From NCBI GenBank assembly GCA_965240325.2, contig OZ251222.1, forward strand, positions 620,001-684,000: 64,000 bases of DNA. The letters are read 5' to 3'. Below, in pieces: positions 20,942 through 30,849 of this stretch. The position numbers and the translations under genes were made by a program. A model generated the notes under the pieces. It saw only the letters and a program-made list of their open reading frames with translations. It was not told the origin of the DNA and did not search any database. Each line of letters starts with the position of its first letter. Position 1 is the first letter of the stretch. Source of the stretch: Rebecca billardiae RCC1528 (taxonomy: Eukaryota > Haptophyta).

Positions 20942-23900
20942 TCACGGCGCCGTCAGCAGCGCAGCGACGGCCGACGTCTCCGCCTCGGCGAGCGCCCGGA
21001 GCGCCGCCGCCGCGTGCGCCGCGCTCGCAGCCGCTCCATCGGCGCCTCCACCGCCCTCCGCGCCGCCGGCTGGCGCGCGCCGCGGCGCAGAGCGCGCGCG
21101 CGCCGGCGCCGCGTGCGGGTGTGCTGGGAACGACGGCGCCGGCGGCTCGGCCACGCCCACGCCGCCCGCGCTCAAGCCCGACGCCGCGAGCGCAGACCAC
21201 ACCGCATCCGGGTGCGCGCGGCCGAGGCCGATCAAGACCGCGCGCGCGCGCTCCGCCAGCGCCGCGCCGTCCGCGCGCGCGCACGCGCTGGGCTGCAGCG
21301 TGGCAAGCAGCGCGCGCGCGGCGCCGTCGGCATGCGGGGCGATCGCGTCGCCTGCGTCGAGCTCGATGAGCGCGTCGAGGCCGTCGAGCGCGGCGCGGCG
21401 CAGCGCGAGCGCGTGCGCGCGCGAGAGCGCGACGCCGTCGCTCGGCGCCGCGCCGTGCGCTCGGCGCACGCCGCCGCCGCCGTCGTCGTCGTCGCCGTCT
21501 GCGCGCGCGCGCAGCGCGGCGCGCAGCGCTGGCCACACCTCCTGAGACGCGCGAGCGCGGAGGTACTCCGCCGGTGGCGCGCGGAGCCACTCGGAGAGCA
21601 CGCCCGCCGCGGCGATGCGCGCGCGCGGGTGCGCGCCCCGTAGCAGCTGATACCTGAGCGCAGGCCACAGCGCGTGCACGGCGGGCAGCAGGCGGCGCGG
21701 CCGGTGGCCGAGGCCGCGCGCGGCGTGCGCCGCGGCGCGCAGCGCGCAGCATGCTTCGCGCACGTCGGCTGAGCCGAGCCAATGGGCGCACCGACTCAGC
21801 GTGCCGAGCAGCATGGCGTCGCGCGAGCCCGGCGGCAGCGGCGTGTCCACGTCCTCCTCCTCCTCCTCCTCCACCTCGCCATCGCCCTCCCTCCGTGGCG
21901 GCTGCGGCCGCGGCCGCACGCCGGCCGCCGCTGCCGTCGGCTCGCGCGCGCCCGCGCCGTCGGCGCCGCCTGCCGTGGCGCCGCGCGCCGCGCCACCGCT
22001 CGCGGGAGACCCAGGCCGCGCGGGCTGGCCGGGCGCGAGCGGCGCCGGGCAGAGCTCGTCGTCGCTCGAGTCCTCGGCCGAGCTCTCGCCGCCCTCCGCC
22101 CCGAGCGCCCCGCCCTCGCCCCGTCCCATGTCCATTCGGAGGTCGGCCGCGGCGCGCGCACTCGCCACGGCCGCGGCCAGCGCCTCGCGCGCCGCCGCCT
22201 CGAGCGCGCTCGCGCCCGCGGCCGGGGCGGGCAGCGTGCGCGCGGCGGGCGTGCCGCGCGTCGCGCCGCCCTCCGGCTCCGTCATCGCGAGCGCGGCGGC
22301 GGCCGCGAGCATGACGCGCAGCAGCGGCAGCGCGCGCACCGTCGCGCGCGCGCCGCCCCGCGCGCCGGGCGTCGAAGCATCGACCGGCGCCTCCAAAGCG
22401 CGCTCGGAGAGGGTTGCTGCGGTCGCCGCGCCGCCGTCGGGCAGCGGCGGCGCGCAGTGCGCGTCGTCGAGCGCGCGCGCGGTCCACTCCAGCACGTCCG
22501 CGAGCAGCGGCAGCGCGGCGCGCGGCGCGTACGCCAGCAGTGCGCACAGCACCTGAGGAGCGCGCGGGTGCGCGTGCGGCCGCCGTATCTGGGCGACGAG
22601 ATTGTCCACGAGATAGTCGAGATTGCACTGGAGCAGGGAGGCCACGCCGCGCACGCCCGCGGCGCCAGCGCGCGCGGGGCCGGGGGCGCAGGGCGCCAAC
22701 CCGGCCGGAGCGGGTGCGGGTGCGGGTGCGCAGCCGGGCGCGCCCGCGGGTGCGGCGGCGGCGGCGCCGCCGCCCACGCCGCCGGGCGGCTTGGCGCGCG
22801 CGAGCTGCATCTGCTGCAGAGCCGCATGCGCCGCGCACGCCACCGCCTCCCGCGGGTCCCCCAGCGCCTCCGCCAGCGGGTAGAGGGCGGCCATCAGCGT
22901 CTCGTCGCCGAGCGCGGGGCCGAGGGCGCGCGCGCACTCGGCCACGCACGCGAGGCAGCGCGCGTGCAGCGCGCACTGCGTAGCGGCGCGCGCGCCCGGC
23001 GGCGCTAAGGCTCTGAGTAGGCCAGTGGATGTGGCTGACAGCGCGCCGCCGTCCGCGCCGCCCGCCAGCGCAGCCGGCGGCGGCGCGCCCCGCTCATCCT
23101 CGCCGCCGCTCCCGCTATCCCGGCGCAGCCCGGCCGACCCGCCGCCATCCTCGTCGTCAGCAGCCGCCGCCCAGAGCGTTGGCTCTAGCAGTGCGGTGCA
23201 CAGCGCCGTGCACAGCCGCGCGCCCTCTGCGCGCACGCGCGCGCGCGCCGAGGCGGGCGCGAGGCGCGCGTCTGACCACACGCCGTCGTCCCAGCCGAGG
23301 CCGGCGGCGTCTTCGTCCACGCCGCGTGCGCCGCGTGCGCCGCCCTCGGCGCCGCCGCGTGCCGCGCCGCCATCGCCGCCGCCGCCGCCATCGCCGCCGC
23401 CGCCGCCATCGTCGCCGCCGCCGAGCGCGCCGCCTCCGGCGCTCCGGCCCTCGAACGCGAGGGCGGGCGCGTCGCCCGCGCGCACGAGCGCCTGCAGGCA
23501 CAGCAGCGCACCGAGCCGCCTCGACGCCGGCCCCTCCGCCGCGCCCAGCTCCTCGAGCCACGCGGCCGCCGCCAGCGTCCGGCCCGCGGCCGCGCCCACC
23601 TCCGCGCCGAGGGCGTGCAGCGCGGCGCGCGCGCCCTCGGAGCGGACGTGGCGGAGCGGCGGCGCGCGGAGCGCGGCGCGCGCCGCCGCGGCGTCGAGCT
23701 GCGCGGGCGTGCGCGCGAGCCCGCCGCCGTACCGCCCGCCCGCGCCCTCCTCCGCCTCGCCGCCCACGCCCACGCCGTGCCGGGGCAGCAGCGGCTCGAG
23801 CGCGGCGGCGAGCGCGCGCGCGATTCGCGGCAGCTGCGCGCGCGCGACCGGCCGCGCGCGCGCGCCGAGCAGGCGCAGGTGCGTGGCGAGGGCGAGCGCG

Positions 23901-25219
23901 CAGCGCGCCTTGGCGCCCTCGTCCACGCCGCGCGCCACGCCCGGCAGCGCGTCCACCGCCGCGAGCACGCACGCCTCCAGGTGCGCGTGCAGCGGCGGCG
24001 GCGGCGCAAGCGGCGCGCCGCGCGCGCGCGCGCCGGTGTCGGCGCTCGCGCGCCGCACGGCCTCGCGCAGCGCGCGCTGCGCGGCGTGGGCGACGGGCGG
24101 CGCGTCGTCGGCGGCCGCGGCGCCGAGGTAGTCCAGCAGCAGCGGCGCGCACGGCTCGAGCGCGCGCGAGCACTCCACGAGGCACGCGCGGCACAGCGAG
24201 ACTGCAGCGGCGCGCGCGCGCTCGCCGCGCCGCGCGCACGCAGGCAGAGCCGACTGCAGCAGCGGCCGTAACGACTCGCACGCGCGCGCCGCCCACGCGC
24301 GGTCGCGCGCGACGCGGCACGTGGCGGGCGGCGCGCGCGGCGCGTCGCGCTCCGCCTCGGCCGCGCGCCCCGCCGCCCGCGCGTCCGCCGCGCGCGCGCC
24401 GAGCGCCGCCGCGCGCGACATCGCCCTCAGCTGAGCGATTGCATCGTCGCACACGCGCTGCTCGGCCGTGCCGCCGTCGGCGGCGGCGGCGGCGGCGTTG
24501 GCATCGGAGAGCGGAGCGGCCCGGCCGGCGCTCGGTGCGCGCGCGCGCGCACGCGTCTCCTCTGCCAGGCTCGCGTCGCCGAGCGCGCCGACCAGCGCGC
24601 ACTCCCACGCGCCCAGCGCGCTCGCAAGCGTCGCCGAGCTGCGGATCGCGTCCAGTGTCGCGACGCGCGCGCACGCGGAGCTGAGGCCCGGGAGCACGAA
24701 GCCGAGGGCATCCGCGTCCGCGGAGGCGAGCAGTCGGACGAGTGCGCACGCCGCCTCGGCCGCGGCGGCGTGCAGCTCGGCGCCGCGCTCGCTCTCGAGC
24801 GAGGCGAGCGCGTCGGCGAGCGCGCGCGCAACCGTCAGCCGCAGAGCGCCCGCGGACGGCTCGGTTCGAAGCTCGCGCATCGCCGCGAGCGCGCCAGGCT
24901 GGCTCGCCACGAGCTCGACGCATCCGAGCGCCAGCCGCGTCGACTCCTCCGGGCTCACGCCCGCCGACGCCCCGCCCTGCGCCCACTCGCGGACGGTTCC
25001 GAGAACGTGCGCGAGCTGGTGGAGCATCACAGCGGCATGCACGGCGGCGTGGACGCCCGCGCGCTCGAGCGTGGCTCGGAATGCGTGGAGCTCGCGCTCG
25101 ATCGGCGTGTACGAGACAGGCGAGCGCGGCGGCCCGCCCGCCGCGCCGTCTGGCGGGCACAGCTTCTCGAGCCGGCCGACGCACGCGAACAGGGCCGCGC
25201 CATCGTCCGACGGCGGCAT
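20942..25219 (-). CDS. TTI1: TELO2-interacting protein 1 (Triple-T complex)
   Basis: Long HEAT-repeat protein of 1,425 residues. TTI1, with TELO2 and TTI2, is an HSP90 co-chaperone that matures PI3K-like kinases such as TOR, ATM and ATR. The most diagnostic block is near residue 865: LLQCNLDYLVDNLVAQIRR, then HPRAPQVLCALLAY and LPLLADVLEWTARALDD, matching the TTI1 core (DYLVN, HPHTPKVL, LLPLVADV). A second family block near the C-terminus is LLPAVHALWPALRYQL. Between blocks are Gly/Ala/Asp-rich inserts, including an acidic EVEEEEEEDVD stretch, which make it longer than the human protein (about 1,090). The start at 25219 gives MPPSDDGAALFACVGRLEKL; the frame stays open upstream but there it is antisense to U2AF1. 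Head-to-head with U2AF1, 138 bp apart. Confidence 0.78.
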   Translation of the reverse strand: MPPSDDGAALFACVGRLEKLCPPDGAAGGPPRSPVSYTPIERELHAFRATLERAGVHAAVHAAVMLHQLAHVLGTVREWAQGGASAGVSPEESTRLALGCVELVASQPGALAAMRELRTEPSAGALRLTVARALADALASLESERGAELHAAAAEAACALVRLLASADADALGFVLPGLSSACARVATLDAIRSSATLASALGAWECALVGALGDASLAEETRARARAPSAGRAAPLSDANAAAAAADGGTAEQRVCDDAIAQLRAMSRAAALGARAADARAAGRAAEAERDAPRAPPATCRVARDRAWAARACESLRPLLQSALPACARRGERARAAAVSLCRACLVECSRALEPCAPLLLDYLGAAAADDAPPVAHAAQRALREAVRRASADTGARARGAPLAPPPPLHAHLEACVLAAVDALPGVARGVDEGAKARCALALATHLRLLGARARPVARAQLPRIARALAAALEPLLPRHGVGVGGEAEEGAGGRYGGGLARTPAQLDAAAARAALRAPPLRHVRSEGARAALHALGAEVGAAAGRTLAAAAWLEELGAAEGPASRRLGALLCLQALVRAGDAPALAFEGRSAGGGALGGGDDGGGGGDGGGGGDGGAARGGAEGGARGARGVDEDAAGLGWDDGVWSDARLAPASARARVRAEGARLCTALCTALLEPTLWAAAADDEDGGGSAGLRRDSGSGGEDERGAPPPAALAGGADGGALSATSTGLLRALAPPGARAATQCALHARCLACVAECARALGPALGDETLMAALYPLAEALGDPREAVACAAHAALQQMQLARAKPPGGVGGGAAAAAPAGAPGCAPAPAPAPAGLAPCAPGPARAGAAGVRGVASLLQCNLDYLVDNLVAQIRRPHAHPRAPQVLCALLAYAPRAALPLLADVLEWTARALDDAHCAPPLPDGGAATAATLSERALEAPVDASTPGARGGARATVRALPLLRVMLAAAAALAMTEPEGGATRGTPAARTLPAPAAGASALEAAAREALAAAVASARAAADLRMDMGRGEGGALGAEGGESSAEDSSDDELCPAPLAPGQPARPGSPASGGAARGATAGGADGAGAREPTAAAAGVRPRPQPPRREGDGEVEEEEEEDVDTPLPPGSRDAMLLGTLSRCAHWLGSADVREACCALRAAAHAARGLGHRPRRLLPAVHALWPALRYQLLRGAHPRARIAAAGVLSEWLRAPPAEYLRARASQEVWPALRAALRARADGDDDDGGGGVRRAHGAAPSDGVALSRAHALALRRAALDGLDALIELDAGDAIAPHADGAARALLATLQPSACARADGAALAERARAVLIGLGRAHPDAVWSALAASGLSAGGVGVAEPPAPSFPAHPHAAPARARSAPRRAPAGGAEGGGGADGAAASAAHAAAALRALAEAETSAVAALLTAP

Positions 25220-25357
25220 GGTCGAGTCCGGTGGGCGCTGGGCCGCTGGTCCGGCTGCGCGCAGCTGAAAGCGCGTCTCGAGCTGAGCTCCACCAGCGTT
25301 CACGCGTGCTCGGCGCGAGGCCCGCGGCGACCACCGAGCTGCGCGGCGTGGGCGAGC
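25220..25357. promoter_or_regulatory. 138-bp divergent 5' region, TTI1 / U2AF1
   Basis: The whole interval between two opposite start codons. GC-rich, no TATA-like word; a compact bidirectional promoter is the simplest reading. Confidence 0.45.
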
Positions 25358-26437
25358 ATGGCGGAGCGGCTCGCGCGCATCTATGGCACGGAGGAGGACA
25401 AGGTGAACTGCCCGTTCTACCTCAAGATGGGCTCGTGCCGCCACGGCGACCGCTGCTCGCGCATCCACAACAAGCCGGTGATCTCGCAGACGATCCTGAT
25501 CCAGAACATGTACCAGCCGCCGACCGAGACGTTCGGCCCGGACGGCGTGCCGCTGCCGCAGGACCCGCGCGAGGTGCAGGAGCACTTCGAGGACTTCTAC
25601 GAGGACCTGTGCGAGGAGCTCATCGAGATCGGCGGCTCGCTCGAGACCGTCGAGGTGTGCCAGAACCTGAGCGACCACCTGCGCGGCAACGTGTACGCCA
25701 AGTTTGACAAGGAGGAGTCGGCGGGCAAGGCGCTGACCGCGCTGATGGGCCGCTTCTACGGCGGGCGGCCGATCCTGCCCCAGTTCTCGCCCGTCCTCGA
25801 CTTCCGGGAGGCGCGCTGCCGCCAGTTCGAGGAGTCGGAGTGCCAGCGCGGCGGCTACTGCAACTTCATGCATTTGAAGCACGTGCCCTCGCGCCTGCGC
25901 CGGCGGTACGACCTGCGCCGCCCGGACCGAGACGAGCGCGACGAGCGCGGGCCGCCGCGCGGGCGCTACGAGCCGCACCCGCACGGCCGGCACGACCGCT
26001 ACCCCGACCGCGAGCGCGGCGGCGGCGGCTACCGCGACGGCCCGCCGCGCGAGCGCGAGCGCGAGCGCGACTACGGCCGTGACCGCGGCCCACCGGACTA
26101 CCCGCCACCGGACGGGTACCGGCCGGACTATCGGTCCGATGCTCGGCCGCCGCCGCCGCCCCACGGCGAGTACGACGACCGGCGCGACCCCGAGCGACGG
26201 CCGCCGCCCCCCGCGGACGGCGCGGCTGGCGGTCCGGGCGGCGGCGGCGGCGGCCCCGAGTCAGACACGGAGCGGCGCGCGCGCATCGCCGCTTGGAAGG
26301 AGGCGAAGCGCGCGGGCGGGGGCGGGGGCGGCGCGCCGGACGGGCCGCCGGGCATGTCGCCGCACCCGCCGCAGCCTCCAGCCGAGGGCCACAACGGCGC
26401 CGCGGGCGAGTACGACCCGCCGCCACCGGGCCACTGA
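25358..26437 (+). CDS. U2AF1: Splicing factor U2AF 35-kDa subunit
   Basis: Nuclear factor that recognises the AG of 3' splice sites with U2AF65. Domains in order: first CCCH zinc finger (NCPFYLKMGSCRHGDRCSRIH, about residues 17-37), an RRM-like UHM (TILIQNMYQPP through GGRPILPQFSPV), second CCCH finger (EARCRQFEESECQRGGYCNF), then an Arg-rich tail with RERERERDYGRDR and Pro/Gly-rich repeats that stands in for the RS domain. 359 residues against about 240 in human; the extra length is the tail. The ATG at 25358 starts MAERLARIYGTEEDKVNCPF, exactly as in relatives (MAEYLASIFGTEKDKVNCSF). The gene appears intronless. Confidence 0.96.
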   Translation: MAERLARIYGTEEDKVNCPFYLKMGSCRHGDRCSRIHNKPVISQTILIQNMYQPPTETFGPDGVPLPQDPREVQEHFEDFYEDLCEELIEIGGSLETVEVCQNLSDHLRGNVYAKFDKEESAGKALTALMGRFYGGRPILPQFSPVLDFREARCRQFEESECQRGGYCNFMHLKHVPSRLRRRYDLRRPDRDERDERGPPRGRYEPHPHGRHDRYPDRERGGGGYRDGPPRERERERDYGRDRGPPDYPPPDGYRPDYRSDARPPPPPHGEYDDRRDPERRPPPPADGAAGGPGGGGGGPESDTERRARIAAWKEAKRAGGGGGGAPDGPPGMSPHPPQPPAEGHNGAAGEYDPPPPGH

Positions 26438-27340
26438 GCCAAGTGCCCGGTGGACCAGCCGGCGGAGCAAGCGCCGCCCGCGCCCCGCGCCCGCGGCCGA
26501 TCCTCCCATAGGCTGCGCGCGCCGGCGCGTGCGCGCTCGTGAGCAGCGCGGCCCGCGCGCATCTCGCGACGCCCGTGCTCGCCCGGCCAGGCTTCGGCCT
26601 CGGGCACTCCCCGCCCCACACGCGGGCACCGCTGGCCGCGCAGCAGAGCCTCAGCTGAGTACGGACGGACGTCGTGGGCGCTTGTGCGCTGCTGCGAGCG
26701 GCGGCACGGAGGTGTTGCTCTCGAGTGCGCCCGCAGAGAGCTCACCCCGCGTCCTCCTGGGATTCACCGCTCTGACATCTTCTCGCGTGCACGGCGCTCC
26801 TCCCGCGTGGGGCGGCTGTGACGGCCACCAGCCTCTCGCCGGCGGGTGGACGAGCTTGCTGCACGACGCCAACTGCCGCACAGCGGGCGCATCACCAGGA
26901 GGCTTTGTCCCACTCGGCCCGGCAGACGGCAGACGAAGTGTCCAACATGTCATACGGCTCACGCAGCCTATCAGTATCAGTCAGCCGATCAGTGACGATC
27001 GACACCTTATAGCTTACGAGACCGCTGGTCTGAAGACTCGCAACAAGTGTCACAATATCACAATATGCGCTTTAGTCTGAGACTGAGTAGCTGAGCAGTG
27101 CTCAGCAGGCACGCGTCATGAAGAGGAGGAATACAGTAGTTAGTGTGACTACTGTACAGCAACTCACACTCACTGACACTGTACAGTCAATAACTAGCTT
27201 ACTGTTAGCATCCGGCGGCTCCCCAGCAGCTGCAGTCCAGCTGCAGCAGCAGCAGCGGAAGGAAGCTACAGTACAGTAGTACGTCCGCGTGACCGTCGCA
27301 TCGCCGCATCCTGTGACCGTCCTCGAGGCGACCGAGGGCC
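26438..27340. other. Intergenic between U2AF1 and DDX10
   Basis: About 900 bp. The first 200 bp are GC-rich like coding DNA but show no consistent frame and are probably 3' untranslated sequence; the rest is lower in GC with many short stops. No gene, repeat array or RNA seen. Confidence 0.5.
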
Positions 27341-29986
27341 ATGCGGTCGAAGCCCACCCGCGGCCGACGCAACGAGGCGTCTGAGATCGACGAGCTCAAG
27401 CGGCGCGTGCTCGAAGAGGCGCCGCCCGTCGGCGCCAACCCACTCGACGAGGGCAAGTGGGAGCCCGCGCCCTCCGCGCGCGCGGCCGAGCCGGGCGCGG
27501 ATGGCGGCGGCGCCGCCGGAGGGCCGCGGCGCTTCGACGAGCTGCCGCTCTCGCAGCGCTCGCTCGCGGGGCTGCGCGAAGGTGGGTTCACGCGCATGAC
27601 TGATATCCAGCGCGCCGCCATCCCGCACGCCCTCGCCGGCCGCGACGTGCTCGGCGCCGCGCGCACGGGCTCGGGCAAGACGCTCGCGTTTGTCGTGCCG
27701 CTGCTCGAGCGGCTCTTCCGCGAGCGGTGGACGGCGCTGGACGGCGTGGGCGCGCTGGTGGTCTCGCCGACGCGCGAGCTCGCCATGCAGATCTTCGACG
27801 TGCTCCGCGTCGCCGGCGCGCGCCACGAGCTCTCCGCCGGGCTCGTGATCGGCGGGAAGGACTTCAGGGAGGAGGCGGCGCGGATCACGCGCATGAACGT
27901 GCTCGTCGCGACGCCGGGCCGGCTGCTGCAGCACATGGACCAGACGGTGGGGTTCGAGCTGACCGCGCTGCTGCTGCTCATCCTCGACGAGGCCGACCGC
28001 ATCCTCGACATGGGCTTCGAGCGCACCGTCAACGCCATCGTGCGCGGGCTGCCCGCGGGGCGGCAGACGCTGCTCTTCAGCGCGACACAGACCAAGAGCG
28101 TGCGCGCGCTCGCGCGCCTCTCGCTCTCGCGGCCGCAGTACGTGGCGACGGGCGGCGCGGAGGAGGGGCTGGGCGTGCCCGCGAGGCTCGAGCACTTCTA
28201 CATGGAGCTCGAGCTGCCGCGCAAGCTCGACGTCCTCTGGTCCTTCCTGAAGGCGCACCTGCGCGCCAAGGTCCTCGTGTTTGTGTCGTCATGCAAACAA
28301 GCGCGGTTCGTGCACGAGGCCTTCTCCGCGCTGCGCCCCGGCGTGCAGCTGCTCGCGCTGCACGGGCGGCAGAAGCAGATGAAGCGGCTCGCCGTGTACA
28401 ACACGTACGCCAAGGCCAAGAAGGCCGTCCTCTTCGCCACCGACATCGCCGCGCGCGGGCTCGACTTTGCGGGCGTCGATTGGGTGGTGCAGCTGGACTG
28501 CCCTGAAGACGCAGCCACGTACATCCACCGCACCGGCCGCACCGCGCGGTACCGGTCGGGCGGGAAGGCGCTGCTGATGCTGCTCCCGTCGGAGCGCGCG
28601 ATGCTCTCCCGCCTCGCGCCGCACAAGATCGCCCCGCGCCGCCTCGACCCCAACCCGCGCAAGCTGCACGCCGTCTCCGCGCGCCTGCAGGCTCTGCTCT
28701 CGGAGCGGCCAGAGCTCAAGGCCCTCGCGCAGAAGGCGCTGGTGTCGTATGTGCGCTCCGTGATGCTGCAGGCGGACGGCGAGGTGTTCGACGTGCACGC
28801 GCTGCCCGTCGAGCCGTTCGCCGCCTCGCTCGGCCTCGTCGGCGTGCCGCGCGTCCGCTTCCTGCGCAGCTCAAAGCCGGGCACTGCGTGGGGCCGCGCG
28901 GCCAAGGCGGCGGACGCGCGCGCGGCCGGCGCCGCCGGCGCGGCCGGCGCCGCTCCCGCGCCGCGCGCCCGCGCCGACGGCGGTGGAGAGGGCAGCGAGG
29001 AGGAGGAGGAGGAGGAGGGCGCGGCGGGGCAGGAGGGCGGCGATGGCTCGGAGGACGAGGAGACCGACGAGGAGGAGACCGACGAGGAGCGCGACGGCGA
29101 GGGCGACGCCGCGGACGGCGCCGACGACGCCGACGACGCGGAGGGTCCGGCTGCACGGCCGCACCGCTCACGCAACAAGCTGCTCAGGCTCCTGGACGAG
29201 CGGCGCGCGCGCCAGCCGCGCGCCGAGCGGCGCGAGCCGAGCGGTGACGACGGGGAGGACGACCTGTTCGTCGTGAAGCGCGTGATCCGCCCGGATGACG
29301 AGGACGGCGCCGGGGCTGACGGCGCGCGCGCCGCGGCCGCGGCGGGCGTCGACGCCGCCCTGCTCGGGGGCGGCGCGGGCGCGGACCGTGCGACCAAGCT
29401 GCTCAAAGGGCTGAGCAAGGGGAAGCTCAAGCTGAAGCACGCCGGCGCGCTCGCGCAGAAGACGACGTTTGACGAGGCGGGCAACGCCGTGCGAGCGCGT
29501 GACGCCGACGACGGCGCGGACGACGAGCGCACGCGCACGGGGTTTGTCGAGGCCGTCCGCTCGCGGCTTCGCACGGCCGACCCGAGCGACAAGGCGGCCG
29601 AGCGCGAGCGCGTGCGCGAGAAGCACCGCGCCGAGCGCCTCAAGGCCAAGGCGCGCGAGCGGCGCCCTGAGGACGACGCGACGAACGCGCCCACGCTGGC
29701 GCCGAGTGCGGGGGTAGATGACGGCGACGAGGACGACGACGAGGACGACGAGACCGATGATGATGACGGGCGCGAGGCCGCCGCCTCCTCGTCGCCTGCA
29801 TCCTCCGCCTCCTCCTCCTCAGAGGGGGAGGGGGAGGAGGAGCCGCCGCGACGAGGGCTCAAGCGTGGCGCGCCCCAGGCGCGGCAGGGTGCGGCGGCAG
29901 CCGGCAAGGTGCGACGTACGAGCGCAGAGCCGGAGCCTCAGCTGGACGAGCTGGAAGCGAGGGCCCTGGCCCTGCTGAGCGGCTGA
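27341..29986 (+). CDS. DDX10: DEAD-box RNA helicase DDX10/Dbp4
   Basis: Nucleolar ATP-dependent RNA helicase for small-subunit rRNA processing (release of snoRNAs such as U14 in yeast). 881 residues. Motifs: Q-motif region FDELPLSQRSLAGL, motif I ARTGSGKT near residue 107, PTRELA, motif II DEAD near 216, motif III SAT with the Dbp4-type context LLFSATQTKSVRALARLSL, HGRQKQMKR, ATDIAARGLDFAGVDWVVQ, and motif VI HRTGRTAR near 395. The Dbp4-typical C-terminal part follows (SYVRSVMLQADGEVFDVHAL), then a long acidic/basic tail (EEEEEEEGAAGQEG, DDEDDETDDDDG) common in this family. The gene is a single open frame from the first ATG at 27341. Confidence 0.93.
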   Translation: MRSKPTRGRRNEASEIDELKRRVLEEAPPVGANPLDEGKWEPAPSARAAEPGADGGGAAGGPRRFDELPLSQRSLAGLREGGFTRMTDIQRAAIPHALAGRDVLGAARTGSGKTLAFVVPLLERLFRERWTALDGVGALVVSPTRELAMQIFDVLRVAGARHELSAGLVIGGKDFREEAARITRMNVLVATPGRLLQHMDQTVGFELTALLLLILDEADRILDMGFERTVNAIVRGLPAGRQTLLFSATQTKSVRALARLSLSRPQYVATGGAEEGLGVPARLEHFYMELELPRKLDVLWSFLKAHLRAKVLVFVSSCKQARFVHEAFSALRPGVQLLALHGRQKQMKRLAVYNTYAKAKKAVLFATDIAARGLDFAGVDWVVQLDCPEDAATYIHRTGRTARYRSGGKALLMLLPSERAMLSRLAPHKIAPRRLDPNPRKLHAVSARLQALLSERPELKALAQKALVSYVRSVMLQADGEVFDVHALPVEPFAASLGLVGVPRVRFLRSSKPGTAWGRAAKAADARAAGAAGAAGAAPAPRARADGGGEGSEEEEEEEGAAGQEGGDGSEDEETDEEETDEERDGEGDAADGADDADDAEGPAARPHRSRNKLLRLLDERRARQPRAERREPSGDDGEDDLFVVKRVIRPDDEDGAGADGARAAAAAGVDAALLGGGAGADRATKLLKGLSKGKLKLKHAGALAQKTTFDEAGNAVRARDADDGADDERTRTGFVEAVRSRLRTADPSDKAAERERVREKHRAERLKAKARERRPEDDATNAPTLAPSAGVDDGDEDDDEDDETDDDDGREAAASSSPASSASSSSEGEGEEEPPRRGLKRGAPQARQGAAAAGKVRRTSAEPEPQLDELEARALALLSG

Positions 29987-30385
29987 CGGGCACATCAACT
30001 TCTCTGACAGCGCGGCCAGCGATGAACTTGAAGTGATGACAGATATGAGCGGCGCGGGGTCCCAGCATGATGATGAGCGTCGCTGCGGCGCGCGATGCCT
30101 GGCCCTGCGGGCTGGATCGATACATGTATATATATATGTATATATATATTGATATAATTAAGTGATATTTATTATTAGATGACGACCGCTGATTACGCAT
30201 ACGCGGTAGAGTCCCGTCATAGTCCGCTGGTCCGTGTCTGCTATAGACGAGAGTAGTCACTCAGTAGTAGAGTGCTAGACAGCAGCTTATTGTCAGCTAA
30301 CATTGTGCCGCCGCCGCCAGCCCTTCAGAGGCCGCCCCCCTGCTCGAGGCGGCCCACTGGCACTGTAATAGCCAAGTTACGCTAG
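29987..30385. other. Intergenic with short TA array
   Basis: AT-rich spacer downstream of DDX10 containing a short ta array at about 30125-30150. It ends at the direct repeat flanking the MITE-like element. No gene seen. Confidence 0.5.
30125..30150. repeat. Short (TA)n microsatellite
   Basis: Imperfect ta/tatg alternation of about 26 bp. Confidence 0.8.
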
Positions 30386-30393
30386 GCATACCC

Positions 30394-30849
30394 TAGTGGG
30401 GTCAGAGCTCCGACCGTTACACTCTCGGGTGCCACAATCTCGTCCCGAAATCTCTTAGCATGAACTATCACACGGGTATTTACTTGGACGAACTAGTTAG
30501 TAGGCGTTAAGGCTTAATTCCAGGGTGTAGAATGATCCGCCTGTGCAAATTTCAGACTGCCAAAATGTGATCTAGACGGTGCGATTCTGGTGCAAATAGC
30601 GAGATCACCTTGGAGATATCGTGTATCTCCCCTACTAATGTTGCCGAGATCGCGTCGAGATTGAGGTCGTATATCTCCAGTATATGTGACATTTTTTCGC
30701 AAATAATAACTTGTCAGCGGCGTGATGACCCCAGCTCATTTTACGTACAGGCGAATCTTGACATCCCGAAGTTTGAGAGCCTCCTCTCAAGACGACAGGA
30801 AGTTGGATTTTGGGCCACGCACCCCCCAGTGGGGCTCTGACCCCTCTAG
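30394..30849. mobile_element. Non-autonomous hAT-like MITE, 456 bp
   Basis: The ends are inverted: TAGTGGGGTCAGAGC at 30394 and GCTCTGACCCCTCTAG at 30834-30849 (one mismatch plus one extra base). They are flanked by the direct repeat GCATACCC at 30386-30393 and 30850-30857, within a longer shared word CTAGGCATACCC. An 8-bp target duplication and TAGNG termini fit the hAT superfamily. The interior is AT-rich against its surroundings and has no transposase frame. The element abuts the stop codon of the minus-strand coiled-coil gene. The exact boundary is uncertain by one base because of the extra G. Confidence 0.6.

Noticed and set aside
22976-25219. Extension of the F-box/RCC1 frame upstream through TTI1 (1,275 codons in all).
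   Set aside because: Upstream of about 20900 the frame is out of register with TTI1 and encodes only Arg/Ala-rich text; the F-box marks the true N-terminus.
25358-26164. TTI1 frame continuing upstream across U2AF1 (1,740 codons).
   Set aside because: That part is antisense to the strongly conserved U2AF1 zinc fingers and RRM; TTI1 starts at 25219.
30394-30849. Autonomous transposase within the MITE-like element.
   Set aside because: The interior is under 460 bp and its short frames contain no transposase motif.
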